Assembly: GCA_019359245.1 (NCBI GenBank)
Contig: JAHHHR010000032.1
Span: 21,123 to 85,122, forward strand
Source: Nostoc desertorum CM1-VF14
GTDB taxonomy: Bacteria; Cyanobacteriota; Cyanobacteriia; Cyanobacteriales; Nostocaceae
Direction: 5' to 3'
DNA: 64,000 bases
Shown: positions 17,199 to 26,675 of the stretch, in pieces
How positions within the stretch are numbered: the stretch's first letter is position 1
Layout of the letters: every line of letters starts with the position of its first letter
The notes under the pieces: generated by a model
What the model saw: the letters and a program-made list of their open reading frames with translations, nothing else
What the model was told of the DNA's origin: nothing
The model's database searches: none
Translations under genes and position numbers: made by a program

Positions 17199-17256
17199 AT
17201 GCCCAATGCCCAATGCCACATACCCAATGCCCCATGCCCCATGCCCCATGCCCCAT
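17199..17256 (+). repeat. Short tandem repeats (CCCAATG / CCCCATG)
   Basis: Runs of ATGCCCA and ATGCCCC heptamers, at least seven near-perfect units, lie directly upstream of the MFS gene. They belong to the same family as those near 7166-7345 and 60385-60415. Confidence 0.85.
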
Positions 17257-17273
17257 CTACCCAAAGTATCTAA

Positions 17274-18536
17274 ATGTTTCCAACTGAACCGGCTGCTGTT
17301 AATAACGGGTTTGGCGCACTGCTAAGAAACCGTGGTTTTATGCTCCTGTGGATTGGGCAAGTGGTGTCCCAGTTAGCAGATAAAGTTTTCTTCGTTTTGA
17401 TGATTGCTTTACTGGAGAACTACTCACCACTTCCTGGGTTGGCACAAAACTCGATGTATTCAACCTTGATGCTCTCGTTTACAATACCAGCAATTTTGTT
17501 CGGCTCTGCTGGTGGTATCTTTGTTGACCGTTTGCCAAAAAAGCTGATTATGGTCGGCTCAGATGTCGTGCGTGGGTTGTTAACCCTGTGCCTTCCCTTT
17601 TTGCCAAAGGAGTTCCTAATTCTGTTAATGCTGACTTTTGCTATTTCCTCAGTGACGCAGTTTTTTGCACCAGCTGAACAAGCAGCAATTCCCTTGTTGG
17701 TGAAGCGAGAGAATTTGTTAGCAGCCAATGCGCTGTTTAGCAGCACGATGATGGGAGCTTTAATTGTTGGTTTTGCTATAGGAGAGCCGATTTTGAGTTT
17801 GGCGAAAGACTTGATGGGAGCAGAATACGGTCAAGAGGTTGTAGTTGGTGGATTATACATATTATCGGCTGGGATCATGCAGCCGATTCAGTTTAAAGAA
17901 CCCAAGCCCCACCAGGAAAACCAAGGATCAAATCATCCTTGGACCGAATTCACTGAGAGTGTGCGTTATCTCAAGAAAAACCGTTTGATATTGAATGCCA
18001 TGCTGCAACTAACAACCTTATATTGTGTGTTTGCAGCCTTAACGGTGCTGACAATTCAATTAGCCGAGGAGTTTGGCTTAAAAGAAAAACAGTTTGGCTT
18101 TTTCTTGGCAGCAGCAGGCGTAGGTATGGTATTTGGCGCAGCGATTTTAGGTCACTGGGGTGATAAATTTCATCACAAACCTCTACCTTTAATTGGATTT
18201 TTGATGATCGCAATAGTTTTAGGGGTGTTTACTTTTACGCACAATTTATTACTGGCACTAGGACTCTGTGCAGTTTTGGGTATAGGTGCTTCTTTAATTG
18301 GCGTACCCATGCAAACTTTAATTCAACAACAAACACCATCTACCATGCACGGTAAAGTGTTTGGCTTTCAAAATCATGCCGTCAACATCGCTCTGGCCTT
18401 ACCTCTGGCGATTACTGGCCCATTAACTGATGCTCTTGGCTTGCGAACTGTGCTTGTAGCAATGAGTATTGTTGTCGTATTTGTCGGTGTTTGGGCTTGG
18501 AAAAATACTCGCAATGTCTTGCAAGACGTAATTTAA
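17274..18536 (+). CDS. MFS transporter
   Basis: 420 residues with about twelve hydrophobic segments. The loop after helix 2 has GGIFVDRLPKKLIM, the MFS signature (GxxxDRxxRK-like). The N-terminal GALLRNRGFMLLWIGQVVSQLADKVF is typical of the EntS/DUF-type exporters of the major facilitator superfamily. The substrate cannot be told; relatives export siderophores or drugs. The start ATG 17274 lies just after a repeat block and has no Shine-Dalgarno sequence. The next gene is acetolactate synthase, 128 bases downstream, probably independent. Confidence 0.85.
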   Translation: MFPTEPAAVNNGFGALLRNRGFMLLWIGQVVSQLADKVFFVLMIALLENYSPLPGLAQNSMYSTLMLSFTIPAILFGSAGGIFVDRLPKKLIMVGSDVVRGLLTLCLPFLPKEFLILLMLTFAISSVTQFFAPAEQAAIPLLVKRENLLAANALFSSTMMGALIVGFAIGEPILSLAKDLMGAEYGQEVVVGGLYILSAGIMQPIQFKEPKPHQENQGSNHPWTEFTESVRYLKKNRLILNAMLQLTTLYCVFAALTVLTIQLAEEFGLKEKQFGFFLAAAGVGMVFGAAILGHWGDKFHHKPLPLIGFLMIAIVLGVFTFTHNLLLALGLCAVLGIGASLIGVPMQTLIQQQTPSTMHGKVFGFQNHAVNIALALPLAITGPLTDALGLRTVLVAMSIVVVFVGVWAWKNTRNVLQDVI

Positions 18537-18663
18537 TTAATGTAGGCTAATAGTCTAGCTTTATATTTAATATAAGAATTAATAAGATTTTGATTGAAGT
18601 TTTCAATTAAAATGAAATCTTAAATACAGAATTTCAGCATTAACTTTAGCTATAGTCTGAGGT

Positions 18664-20559
18664 TTGACCGTGCGATCGCTTTCCCAAATCAGTCTCCCAC
18701 AAACCGAGAATCACAAAGAGTCTCGTATTTCTAGCCAACCAGTCGTGCCAAAACGTGCATCTGGTGGTTTTGCTCTGCTTGACAGCCTTCATCGCCACGG
18801 CGTTGATTATATTTTTGGTTACCCTGGTGGGGCAATTCTACCAATTTACGACGACCTGTATAAGGTGGAAGCAACTGGTGCTATGAAGCACATTCTCGTG
18901 AGACACGAACAAGGCGCAGCCCACGCCGCAGATGGTTACGCTCGTGCCACGGGCAAAGTAGGAGTATGCTTTGGTACATCTGGACCAGGAGCAACTAACT
19001 TGGTGACAGGGATCGCCACTGCCTACATGGATTCAATCCCAATGATTGTAGTCACCGGACAGGTAGCACGTCCATCGATTGGGACAGATGCCTTTCAGGA
19101 AACCGATATTTACGGGATTACGCTACCAATTGTGAAACACTCGTATGTAGTGCGTGACCCCAAAGATATGGCGCGAATTGTCGCCGAAGCTTTCCACATC
19201 GCTAGCAGTGGACGTCCGGGGCCAGTTTTGATTGATGTCCCCAAAGATGTAGCTTTAGAAGAATTTGACTATGTACCTGTAAAACCAGGTTCGGCAAAAT
19301 TACGCGGTTATCGTCCCACCGTAAAGGGAAATCCTCGCCAAATTCATGCCGCGATCCAGTTGATTACTGAAAGCCGTCGTCCTCTACTGTATGTCGGTGG
19401 TGGTGCGATCGCAGCTGGCGCTCATGAAGAAGTCAAACAACTGGCTGAATTATTCAATATCCCTGTCACCACAACCTTAATGGGGATCGGTGCATTTGAC
19501 GAACATCATCCCCTAGCTTTGGGAATGTTAGGAATGCATGGCACAGCTTACGCTAACTTTGCTGTTAGTGATTGCGACTTGCTGATTTGCGTTGGCGCTA
19601 GATTTGACGATCGCGTTACAGGCAAGTTAGACGAATTCGCCTCCCGCGCTAAAGTAATTCACATCGACATCGATCCGGCAGAAGTCGGCAAAAACCGCGT
19701 TCCCGAAGTACCCATCGTCGGCGATGTGCGGAATGTGTTAGTAGACTTGTTGCGTCGCTGCAAAGAAACAGGCGTTAAGGCTACACCTAATCAAAACCAA
19801 GAGTGGTTAAATTTAGTTAACCGTTGGCGCGATGAGTATCCTCTAATAGTGCCGCAGCATCCCGACAGCATTTCACCCCAAGAAGTGATTGTAGAAGTCA
19901 ATAGCCAAGCACCCAACGCTTTCTACACCACAGATGTAGGACAACATCAAATGTGGGCAGCACAATTCCTCAAGAACGGGCCAAGACGCTGGATTTCTAG
20001 TGCTGGTTTAGGAACGATGGGTTTTGGCTTACCTGCGGCAATGGGCGCTAAAGTCGCGTTTCCTGATGAAGAAGTTATTTGTATCAGTGGCGATGCTAGT
20101 TTCCAAATGTGTTTGCAGGAGTTGGGAACCCTAGCACAGTACAGGATAAATGTCAAGACAATAATTATCAATAACGGCTGGCAAGGGATGGTGCGCCAGT
20201 GGCAGCAAGCCTTTTATGGTGAGCGTTACTCATGCTCAAACATGGAAGTAGGGATGCCAGACGTAGAGTTATTGGCAAAAGCTTATGGTATTAAAGGCAT
20301 GATAATCAGCGATCGCAGTGAATTGAAAGATGCGATCGCCGAAATGTTAGCACACAATGGCCCTGTGATCTTGAATGTCCACGTCACCAGAGACGAAAAT
20401 TGCTATCCAATGGTAGCTCCTGGCAAGAGCAACGCTCAAATGGTCGGTTTGCAGAAGCAACCGCCGAAAGCAGCAGCAGAGCCAGTTTATTGTAGTAACT
20501 GCGATGCAAAAAATGCTCCCACCCATAACTTCTGTGCTGAGTGTGGGACAAAGTTGTAA
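18664..20559 (+). CDS. ilvB: Acetolactate synthase large subunit with C-terminal zinc ribbon
   Basis: 631 residues. ThDP- and FAD-dependent enzyme condensing two pyruvates (or pyruvate with 2-oxobutyrate), the first common step of branched-chain amino-acid synthesis. Seen: the N-terminal pyrimidine-binding part with the catalytic Glu in RHEQGAAHAADGYAR, the central domain with VGARFDDRVTGK, and the ThDP motif beginning GDASFQM and ending with INNGWQG. The start is TTG 18664, or GTG 18670 two codons later. After the normal end (near residue 590) comes an extra tail with four Cys in YCSNC...FCAEC, a zinc ribbon not part of standard IlvB. A terminator follows at 20597. Confidence 0.93.
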   Translation: MTVRSLSQISLPQTENHKESRISSQPVVPKRASGGFALLDSLHRHGVDYIFGYPGGAILPIYDDLYKVEATGAMKHILVRHEQGAAHAADGYARATGKVGVCFGTSGPGATNLVTGIATAYMDSIPMIVVTGQVARPSIGTDAFQETDIYGITLPIVKHSYVVRDPKDMARIVAEAFHIASSGRPGPVLIDVPKDVALEEFDYVPVKPGSAKLRGYRPTVKGNPRQIHAAIQLITESRRPLLYVGGGAIAAGAHEEVKQLAELFNIPVTTTLMGIGAFDEHHPLALGMLGMHGTAYANFAVSDCDLLICVGARFDDRVTGKLDEFASRAKVIHIDIDPAEVGKNRVPEVPIVGDVRNVLVDLLRRCKETGVKATPNQNQEWLNLVNRWRDEYPLIVPQHPDSISPQEVIVEVNSQAPNAFYTTDVGQHQMWAAQFLKNGPRRWISSAGLGTMGFGLPAAMGAKVAFPDEEVICISGDASFQMCLQELGTLAQYRINVKTIIINNGWQGMVRQWQQAFYGERYSCSNMEVGMPDVELLAKAYGIKGMIISDRSELKDAIAEMLAHNGPVILNVHVTRDENCYPMVAPGKSNAQMVGLQKQPPKAAAEPVYCSNCDAKNAPTHNFCAECGTKL

Positions 20560-20596
20560 CACTTTTTGATAATTTAAGACAATTTAACTGTTTTTA

Positions 20597-20629
20597 TACG
20601 CAGAGGATACATTCCTCTGCGTATTTTTT
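20597..20629 (+). terminator. Rho-independent terminator after ilvB
   Basis: TACGCAGAGGA (20597-20607) pairs perfectly with TCCTCTGCGTA (20613-20623), loop of five, followed by a run of six T. Confidence 0.9.
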
Positions 20630-20751
20630 ATGAATAAATATTTATACCAATGTATATTTTGACATTCTTTTGGGAACCCTAAATTTTAGGAGGATTGATA
20701 AACCGCAAGGTATTACTTCCTGAAATATCACGTAACTTTTAAAGGATAATT

Positions 20752-21225
20752 ATGTCTAAACGCAAGTTGCCCAAAGGCCGTAGCACCAGTTCAGTTGCTC
20801 TAGAACCAGAAGTTGCGATCGCAGTTATTGGACTCTTTTCCGCAGCTATTGACGGTGAAGGCATAACCATAGAAGAAGAATACGCGTTGAGTGAAATGTT
20901 GGGTGCCGTTTCCCAATTTGAAGATTACTCTGATGAAGACTTTGAAGAGTTGACCCAAAAAGTTGTCAGCTTACTAGAAGAAGAAGAACCTGAAGTTTTA
21001 ATCGAACAGGCGATCGCATCCTTACCAAATAAAGGTTATCGCGAAGCTGCATACATCACAGCTATTTTAGTTGTGGGAATTGATGAGGAAGTACCCGAAG
21101 CTGAACAAGATTATATCTCTGAGCTTCAAGAAGCCTTAAAGATTTCAGACGAACGAGCACAAGAACTTATAGACGAATTATTCGGGGCGGAGGAAGAAGA
21201 AGAGGAAGAGGAAGAAGAGTGTTAA
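20752..21225 (+). CDS. TerB-like tellurite-resistance-domain protein
   Basis: 157 residues. Helical and acidic, with two helix-rich halves: AVIGLFSAAIDGEGITIEEE (about 24-43), where the Asp-Gly-Glu turn plus following acids recall the metal-binding loop of TerB-fold proteins, and a second half with AILVVGIDEEVPEAEQDYI. The C-terminus is a run of about ten Glu closed by a single Cys. Role unknown; TerB-like proteins are thought to work near membranes in stress responses. ATG 20752 follows AAAGGATAATT, a usable ribosome site. It is flanked by independent genes. Confidence 0.6.
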   Translation: MSKRKLPKGRSTSSVALEPEVAIAVIGLFSAAIDGEGITIEEEYALSEMLGAVSQFEDYSDEDFEELTQKVVSLLEEEEPEVLIEQAIASLPNKGYREAAYITAILVVGIDEEVPEAEQDYISELQEALKISDERAQELIDELFGAEEEEEEEEEEC

Positions 21226-21298
21226 TTTCCTCTTGTCGAATTGACGTAAAAAATGCCACACCAAGGTATTATCATCAAGTAGTTTTACGAACTATGTG

Positions 21299-22762
21299 AT
21301 GACCAGGAAAATCTCTCTTAGCTTGATGCTGCTGTTTCTAGGTACTCAAGTTGGTGTTACCCAGCCAGCAGCTAAAGCACAAACCCCAGTTGTACCAACA
21401 ACTACTACAAAATCAATTTGCTCTACCCAACTGGGAACAGCTATAGATGCTGTAATCAATCGCCCATTATTCAGTCGGGTGCGCTGGGGAATTTTGGTGC
21501 AACCCCTGTCAACGGGGCCAATTCTTTACAGCCGGGATGCTCAAAAATATTTTACTCCCGCGTCTAACATCAAATTGCTGACAACAGCAGCAGCATTGCA
21601 GCAATTGGGTGCTAATTTTCGGATTCGTACTTCTATTTATCAGAATGGTAATGGTGTTTTACGTGTTGTCGGTAGGGGAGATCCCAGCTTAAGTGATACT
21701 CAACTGCAAACATTGGCACAGCAGTTAAAACAGAAAGGTATTACGCAAATTCAGCAGTTGATAGCTGATGATAGTTATATTCAAGGTGATATTGTTAATC
21801 CCACCTGGCAATGGGAAGATGTGCAGTCAGACTATGGCGCACCAGTCAGCAGCTTTATTCTAAATCAAAATATTTTTAGCTTAAAACTTGTACCGCAGGC
21901 TGTAGGTAAATCTTTACAAGTAGTCTGGACTGATATCAACGAGGCGAGACAGTGGCGGATAATTAATCAGTCTGTAACAGTTGCACAAAATCAACCAACC
22001 TACGTTAATGTTACCCGCGAATTATCAGGAACAGTATTACGGATTCAAGGACAATTAACAGCAAACTCTGAACCGTCTTTAATAGATTTGCCCGTAGTTG
22101 ACCCTAATTATTACTTCTTACGGCGCTTCCGTAATGCTTTGGCAACAGAAAAAATTCTTTTGGGGCAAACATTAGTAATAAGTGGTGGCGTTAATCAAGA
22201 AGAAATAGCATTTGTAGAGTCGCCACCTTTATCTGAGTTATTAGCAGAAACGAATCTAAATAGTAATAATCTCTATGCTGAGGCCCTGCTGAGAGCATTA
22301 GCTGTAAAAAAACTCCGAGTGAAAAATCAAACTAGTGCTGATATAGGTTTGGAAGTTGTTAAAGCGAGTTTAACTCAATTGGGAGTTGATCCAGCAAATT
22401 ATATTTTAGTGGATGGTTCGGGTTTATCACGTCGAAACTTAGTGACACCAGAAGCTTTTGTCCAAACTTTGCGAGGAATAGCAAGAACACCAACAGCATA
22501 TCTGTATCGCGCATCTTTACCTCTAGCGGGTAAAAGTGGAACCTTGAAAAACCGCTTTCAAGACACATCTGCTGAGGGCATTGTGCAAGCAAAAACAGGT
22601 ACGTTAACGGGTGTAGTTTCTTTATCTGGATATATGAATGCGCCTAAATATGAGCCGTTAGTTTTTACTATTATCGTCAATCAATCAGAACAACCTGCAA
22701 CGGTTGTGCGGCAGGCAATTGATGAAATTGTTGTATTATTAACGCAATTACAGCCTTGTTAA
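21299..22762 (+). CDS. dacB: D-alanyl-D-alanine carboxypeptidase/endopeptidase (PBP4 type)
   Basis: 487 residues from ATG 21299 (a GTG precedes it by one codon). The signal peptide ends near AKAQT. Serine peptidase S13 motifs are all present: SxxK in TPASNIKLLTTA, SxN in NLNSNNLYAEALLR, and KTG in QAKTGTLTG; an extra KSG occurs in LAGKSGTLKNRF. It would trim D-Ala from peptidoglycan stem peptides or cut cross-links in the periplasm. Length fits the family. It appears monocistronic. Confidence 0.9.
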   Translation: MTRKISLSLMLLFLGTQVGVTQPAAKAQTPVVPTTTTKSICSTQLGTAIDAVINRPLFSRVRWGILVQPLSTGPILYSRDAQKYFTPASNIKLLTTAAALQQLGANFRIRTSIYQNGNGVLRVVGRGDPSLSDTQLQTLAQQLKQKGITQIQQLIADDSYIQGDIVNPTWQWEDVQSDYGAPVSSFILNQNIFSLKLVPQAVGKSLQVVWTDINEARQWRIINQSVTVAQNQPTYVNVTRELSGTVLRIQGQLTANSEPSLIDLPVVDPNYYFLRRFRNALATEKILLGQTLVISGGVNQEEIAFVESPPLSELLAETNLNSNNLYAEALLRALAVKKLRVKNQTSADIGLEVVKASLTQLGVDPANYILVDGSGLSRRNLVTPEAFVQTLRGIARTPTAYLYRASLPLAGKSGTLKNRFQDTSAEGIVQAKTGTLTGVVSLSGYMNAPKYEPLVFTIIVNQSEQPATVVRQAIDEIVVLLTQLQPC

Positions 22763-22778
22763 TATTATTGGCATCAAA

Positions 22779-23282
22779 TCAAACAACAGATTGATTAATT
22801 CGGAGTCCCATGATGGACAAATCACATTCAATGCTGTCAATTTCGGCAACTTTAGGTAAATTCCCCCAATGTTGAAAACCAAATGTTTCAAAAAGTTTTA
22901 AACTGGGTTGATTGTGAGCAAAAATGAAGCATACTAGGGTCTTTAAACCCAAACTAGGGCTTTCGCTAATTGCTTGTGCTAATAGTTGTCGCCCCAAACC
23001 ACACCGTTGAAAACGAGGGGCGATGTAAATGCTAATTTCGGCAGTAGAACTATAGGCGGGCCGCCCATAAAAGGATTGGAAACTAAGCCATCCAGCGATT
23101 GCTCCTTCTACTTCGATTACCCAAAGTGGGCGTTGTGAAGGCGATCGCCCCTTAAACCAGGGAAGGCGACTTTCCACAGATACTGGCTCTAAATCAGCAG
23201 TTGCCATGCGGCTAGGAATTGCAGCATTATAAATTGCCACAATTGCAGGCAAGTCAGTTTCAGTGGCATGGCGAATAGTCAT
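22779..23282 (-). CDS. GNAT-family N-acetyltransferase (phosphinothricin acetyltransferase-like)
   Basis: 167 residues. The N-terminal TIRHATETDLPAIVAIYNAAI and the acetyl-CoA-binding region APRFQRCGLGRQLLAQAI (R-x-x-G-x-G/A) define the GNAT fold; IYNAAIPSRMATADLEP is characteristic of the PAT/YncA-like branch, which acetylates small amines or amino-acid analogues. The substrate is unknown. It is convergent with dacB, 16 bases apart. Start ATG 23282. Confidence 0.85.
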   Translation of the reverse strand: MTIRHATETDLPAIVAIYNAAIPSRMATADLEPVSVESRLPWFKGRSPSQRPLWVIEVEGAIAGWLSFQSFYGRPAYSSTAEISIYIAPRFQRCGLGRQLLAQAISESPSLGLKTLVCFIFAHNQPSLKLFETFGFQHWGNLPKVAEIDSIECDLSIMGLRINQSVV

Positions 23283-23488
23283 TGCTACCGTCTCGGAAAA
23301 AATCTTGAGAAAATATTTAAAAATAATACAGCGTTACGGAAGCCGTAATACTATCTCACCAGAATAGTTTTGGCTCTCCGTCGCGCCGCTTGGATAGCAG
23401 CCACAGTTAATATTAAATCTCAAACTTAATAACCTAACCTGAACCACTAAATGTTACATCTAGTATCGTTGAGCAGGGAAAAACCAAC

Positions 23489-24535
23489 GTGAAAGCACAG
23501 GTATTTAGAGGCGTTAATCAACTTTCTTACGAAGATATCCCAGTTCCAATCCTAGAACCAGATGAAGTACTGGTACAGGTGCGGGTTGTGGGGTTATGTC
23601 AGTCAGATATTAAAAAAATTCGTTATCCACTGTATGAACCGCCACGCATTTTTGGACATGAAACTGCCGGCACGATCGCAGCATTGGGTAATGATGTTAA
23701 AGGTTGGCAAGTTGGACAACGAGTAGCGGTAATGCACCACATCCCCTGTATGCGTTGCCCTTACTGCCTAAATGATAATTTCTCTATGTGTGATGTCTAC
23801 AAAAACATCTCGACAACCGCAGGCTTTAACGCCAGTGGTGGCGGTTTTGCTGATTATGTCAAAGTTCCCGGACATATTGTTCAAAACGGTGGACTAATTC
23901 CTATCCCTGATAATATCAGTTTTGAAGAAGCGAGTTTTGTAGAACCAACTAACTGCTGCTTGAAGGCAGTGAAAAAAGCCCAAATTGCGCCAGGACAAAC
24001 TGTATTAGTTACTGGTGCTGGGCCAATTGGGTTAATGTTTATCATGTTAGTGAAGTATTTCGGAGCAAAAGCGATCGCTACCGATTTACTACCCTCTAGA
24101 ATTGAAAAAGCCTTGAGTGTCGGCGCAGAGGCGGCTTTTGATGCCCGTGATCCGGATTTAACAGCAAAAATCCATGCCCTAACTGGTGGATTGGGTGTTG
24201 ATATTACTCTGCTGGCTGTTCCTAGTGAAAAAGCTTTCTTTCAAGCACTTGATAGTACCCGCAAAGGTGGGAAAATCTTATTTTTCGCCGAATTCCCCGA
24301 TGAGGTGGAAATCCCCATCAACCCTAATATCCTCTACCGTCGAGAAATTGACTTGATAGGAAGTTATAGCTCATCTTATCGGCTTCAGAGTTTATCAGCT
24401 GATATTGTATTTAATCAGCGAATTGATGTGCAAGCGTTGATTAGCGATCGCTATCCATTAAAAGATTTATCAGCAGCTGTTGAGCAAGCGATCGCACCCA
24501 CACCGGATACTTATAAAATCTTAATTTATCCGTAA
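23489..24535 (+). CDS. Zinc-dependent medium-chain alcohol dehydrogenase
   Basis: 348 residues. Catalytic zinc ligands: Cys in VVGLCQSDIKK (about residue 38) and the GHE motif in IFGHETAGTI; a structural zinc site with four Cys in CMRCPYCLNDNFSMC; and a Rossmann motif VTGAGPIGLMF near residue 173. This is the sorbitol/threonine-dehydrogenase-like branch of the MDR superfamily. The substrate cannot be assigned. The start is a GTG (23489). It ends 86 bases before the phosphate transporter, so the two might share a transcript. Confidence 0.85.
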   Translation: MKAQVFRGVNQLSYEDIPVPILEPDEVLVQVRVVGLCQSDIKKIRYPLYEPPRIFGHETAGTIAALGNDVKGWQVGQRVAVMHHIPCMRCPYCLNDNFSMCDVYKNISTTAGFNASGGGFADYVKVPGHIVQNGGLIPIPDNISFEEASFVEPTNCCLKAVKKAQIAPGQTVLVTGAGPIGLMFIMLVKYFGAKAIATDLLPSRIEKALSVGAEAAFDARDPDLTAKIHALTGGLGVDITLLAVPSEKAFFQALDSTRKGGKILFFAEFPDEVEIPINPNILYRREIDLIGSYSSSYRLQSLSADIVFNQRIDVQALISDRYPLKDLSAAVEQAIAPTPDTYKILIYP

Positions 24536-24621
24536 AAGGGAGATCAGGGGGATCTCTTCAATTTTGGATTTTGAATTGTGATCTCCCTCTGCTCTCTCAT
24601 ATCCTTGCTAGCCTCAAAAAA

Positions 24622-25893
24622 ATGCTTATTACCCTAGTTGCAGTTGCTCTACTAGCTTTCTATGTCGCCTGGAATCTCGGAGCAAATGATGTCGCTAACG
24701 CGATGGGAACCTCTGTAGGCTCCAAAGCTGTTACCCTCAAACAAGCGATAATAATTGCCGGAATATTAGAGTTTACCGGTGCTGTATTGTTTGGACATGA
24801 GGTAACGGAAACTCTTGCAACGAAAATTGCAAATCCTGCCTTATTCGCTGCTACACCCCAAATATTCGTTACTGGCATGGTAACGGTACTAATATCCTGT
24901 GGTGTGTGGTTGCAAATTGCTACATCACGCGGTTTACCAGTCTCATCTTCTCATGCGGTTGTTGGTGCGATCGCTGGATTTAGCTGGGTAGCTTTGGGAG
25001 TAGGTGCAATTGATTGGTCATCAATTGGCTTGATTACCATTGGCTGGGTTTTAACGCCATTAATTAGTGGTGCGATCGCTGCTTTATTTTACAGTCAAAT
25101 CAAGCACTGGATTTTGGATCAACCCAATCAAGTAGTGCAGTTACAGGAATGGATTCCCTGGTTGAGTACTGCGCTGCTTGGTGTATTCGGCGTAATTGTA
25201 TTACCATCGCTGACTCAACCGCTAACCAATTTTGTAATTGAGCAAATTGGTTTTACAATCCCTGCTTACGACATCCCACTATTAACCGGTGCAGTTGCAG
25301 CAGTTGGACTCACAATCATTAGTTGGCGACAATTGGGAGATTTCGGGAAAACAGAAGAGTCTATCCAATCCCCAATTCCTAATCCCGTAGAAAGATTATT
25401 TGCCCGATTTCAGCTATTAAGTGCTTGCTTTGTAGCCTTTGCTCACGGTTCTAATGATGTGGGAAATGCGATCGCTCCTTTAGCTGCGATCGTCTACATC
25501 AATCGCACCGGTAGCGTACCTACAGATGGTATCACCATCCCTATTTGGATTTTAATCCTTGGTGGTGCTGGTATTGTTGGTGGTTTAGCTGTCTGGGGTA
25601 AAAAAGTCATCGCCACTATTGGCGAAAATATTATTGCTTTGCAACCTAGTAGTGGATTTTGTGCCGAACTTGCTACTGCTACCACCATCCTCATCGCCTC
25701 CCGGCTAGGTTTACCAGTCTCCACTTCCCACGCTCTTGTCGGCGGTGTAGTAGGTATTGGACTAGTGCAAAATATCAAGTCTATTAAGTTTAAAACACTA
25801 CAAGGCATTGCCGCCGCGTGGCTAATTACAATCCCCGTAAGTGCTATCCTTAGCGCTGCCATCTTTGGCATCGCCAGGATTTTATTTTTCTAA
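24622..25893 (+). CDS. Inorganic phosphate transporter, Pit family
   Basis: 423 residues from ATG 24622; an earlier TTG at 24571 would add 17 residues that do not look like this family. Two inverted repeats of the PiT signature are seen: WNLGANDVANAMGTSVGS near the N-terminus and AHGSNDVGNAIAPLAAI in the second half. About ten membrane segments, with a loop near residue 250-270. It is a secondary carrier for phosphate (possibly metal-phosphate or sulfate) with H+ or Na+. Confidence 0.88.
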   Translation: MLITLVAVALLAFYVAWNLGANDVANAMGTSVGSKAVTLKQAIIIAGILEFTGAVLFGHEVTETLATKIANPALFAATPQIFVTGMVTVLISCGVWLQIATSRGLPVSSSHAVVGAIAGFSWVALGVGAIDWSSIGLITIGWVLTPLISGAIAALFYSQIKHWILDQPNQVVQLQEWIPWLSTALLGVFGVIVLPSLTQPLTNFVIEQIGFTIPAYDIPLLTGAVAAVGLTIISWRQLGDFGKTEESIQSPIPNPVERLFARFQLLSACFVAFAHGSNDVGNAIAPLAAIVYINRTGSVPTDGITIPIWILILGGAGIVGGLAVWGKKVIATIGENIIALQPSSGFCAELATATTILIASRLGLPVSTSHALVGGVVGIGLVQNIKSIKFKTLQGIAAAWLITIPVSAILSAAIFGIARILFF

Positions 25894-26271
25894 GAATTAT
25901 TAATATTTCTCTAACTTTTTCTTCTACTGCATCTACTCAAAGTAGAACCTAGACTGCAACAACACCAAAAAAGCGTATTTTTGCAGAACTGCTGCTCATT
26001 CATTAGAATGTTGTGCAGGGGATAGCGTAACTTTGAATTTCCACAACAAGATACTTTAATCTCCGTTTAGAGATATAAACTGTCACACAAGTTACATTCC
26101 ACAAAAATTTACAGCTAATTTTGCAAGTCAGACAATTTTGTGGCCATATTTGGGGACAAGTCGCTTTGCGCCTACGCACATGCATCTGTAAGTCTTTGAC
26201 AACTACTATTGGCAGCACAACAATAAATATCTATTTCAATACTGCTCGCGTTTCGGTGCATAGTCATTGAA

Positions 26272-26314
26272 GATCCCCCTTAGTCTCCCTTAAAAGGGGG
26301 GAGTTGGGGGGATC
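26272..26314. repeat. Palindromic C/G-run repeat
   Basis: GATCCCCCTTAGTCTCCCTT is followed by its near-complement AAGGGGGGAGTTGGGGGGATC. This is a dispersed cyanobacterial palindrome; the flanks (CAATACTGC before and GCAGTATTG after) are also complementary, so the whole inserted unit may be about 26238-26340. Confidence 0.65.
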
Positions 26315-26612
26315 GACTCAAAACCTACGCAGTATTGATATCTATTTGGAGTGAGATTTATTTAAAAGTAAAAATCTCATTAGCAAATAGTTGATGTAAA
26401 TTAAACTGACCAAAAAAAAGATTTTAGTTCAAGGGATTTACAGGCATACAGACATGACAAAATACTTGTCAATGCTGAAGAAAATACTGTGTATTAAGTG
26501 TTAGCGCAAATTTAATGCTTTGCCAAGTTGTGCTCAGTATGACAGAATTGCGTTGAAATGCGGAAGTGCTGTTAGAATTTTTAATTTATCTGACAAAATA
26601 CAGGAAATTAGT

Positions 26613-26669
26613 ATGAGCGCCAATAAAGTGTACCGGAAGCAGCTTTATCGTCAAAATGTTAGAGGTTAG
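26613..26669 (+). CDS. Possible 18-residue leader ORF
   Basis: ATG 26613 opens 18 codons (MSANKVYRKQLYRQNVRG) and stops 6 bases before the start of the EamA-fusion gene. AGGAAATTAGT precedes it. It is basic and hydrophilic. It may be a translated leader or chance. Confidence 0.2.
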   Translation: MSANKVYRKQLYRQNVRG

Positions 26670-26675
26670 AAGCTA

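Larger units (their letters stand above)
25894..26675. other. Intergenic stretch with palindromic repeat and a short leader ORF
   Basis: About 780 bases without a convincing gene. It holds the palindrome at 26272-26314 and an 18-codon frame at 26613-26669 that ends 6 bases before the next gene. A minus-strand frame around 26003-26218 has no coding character. Confidence 0.4.
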
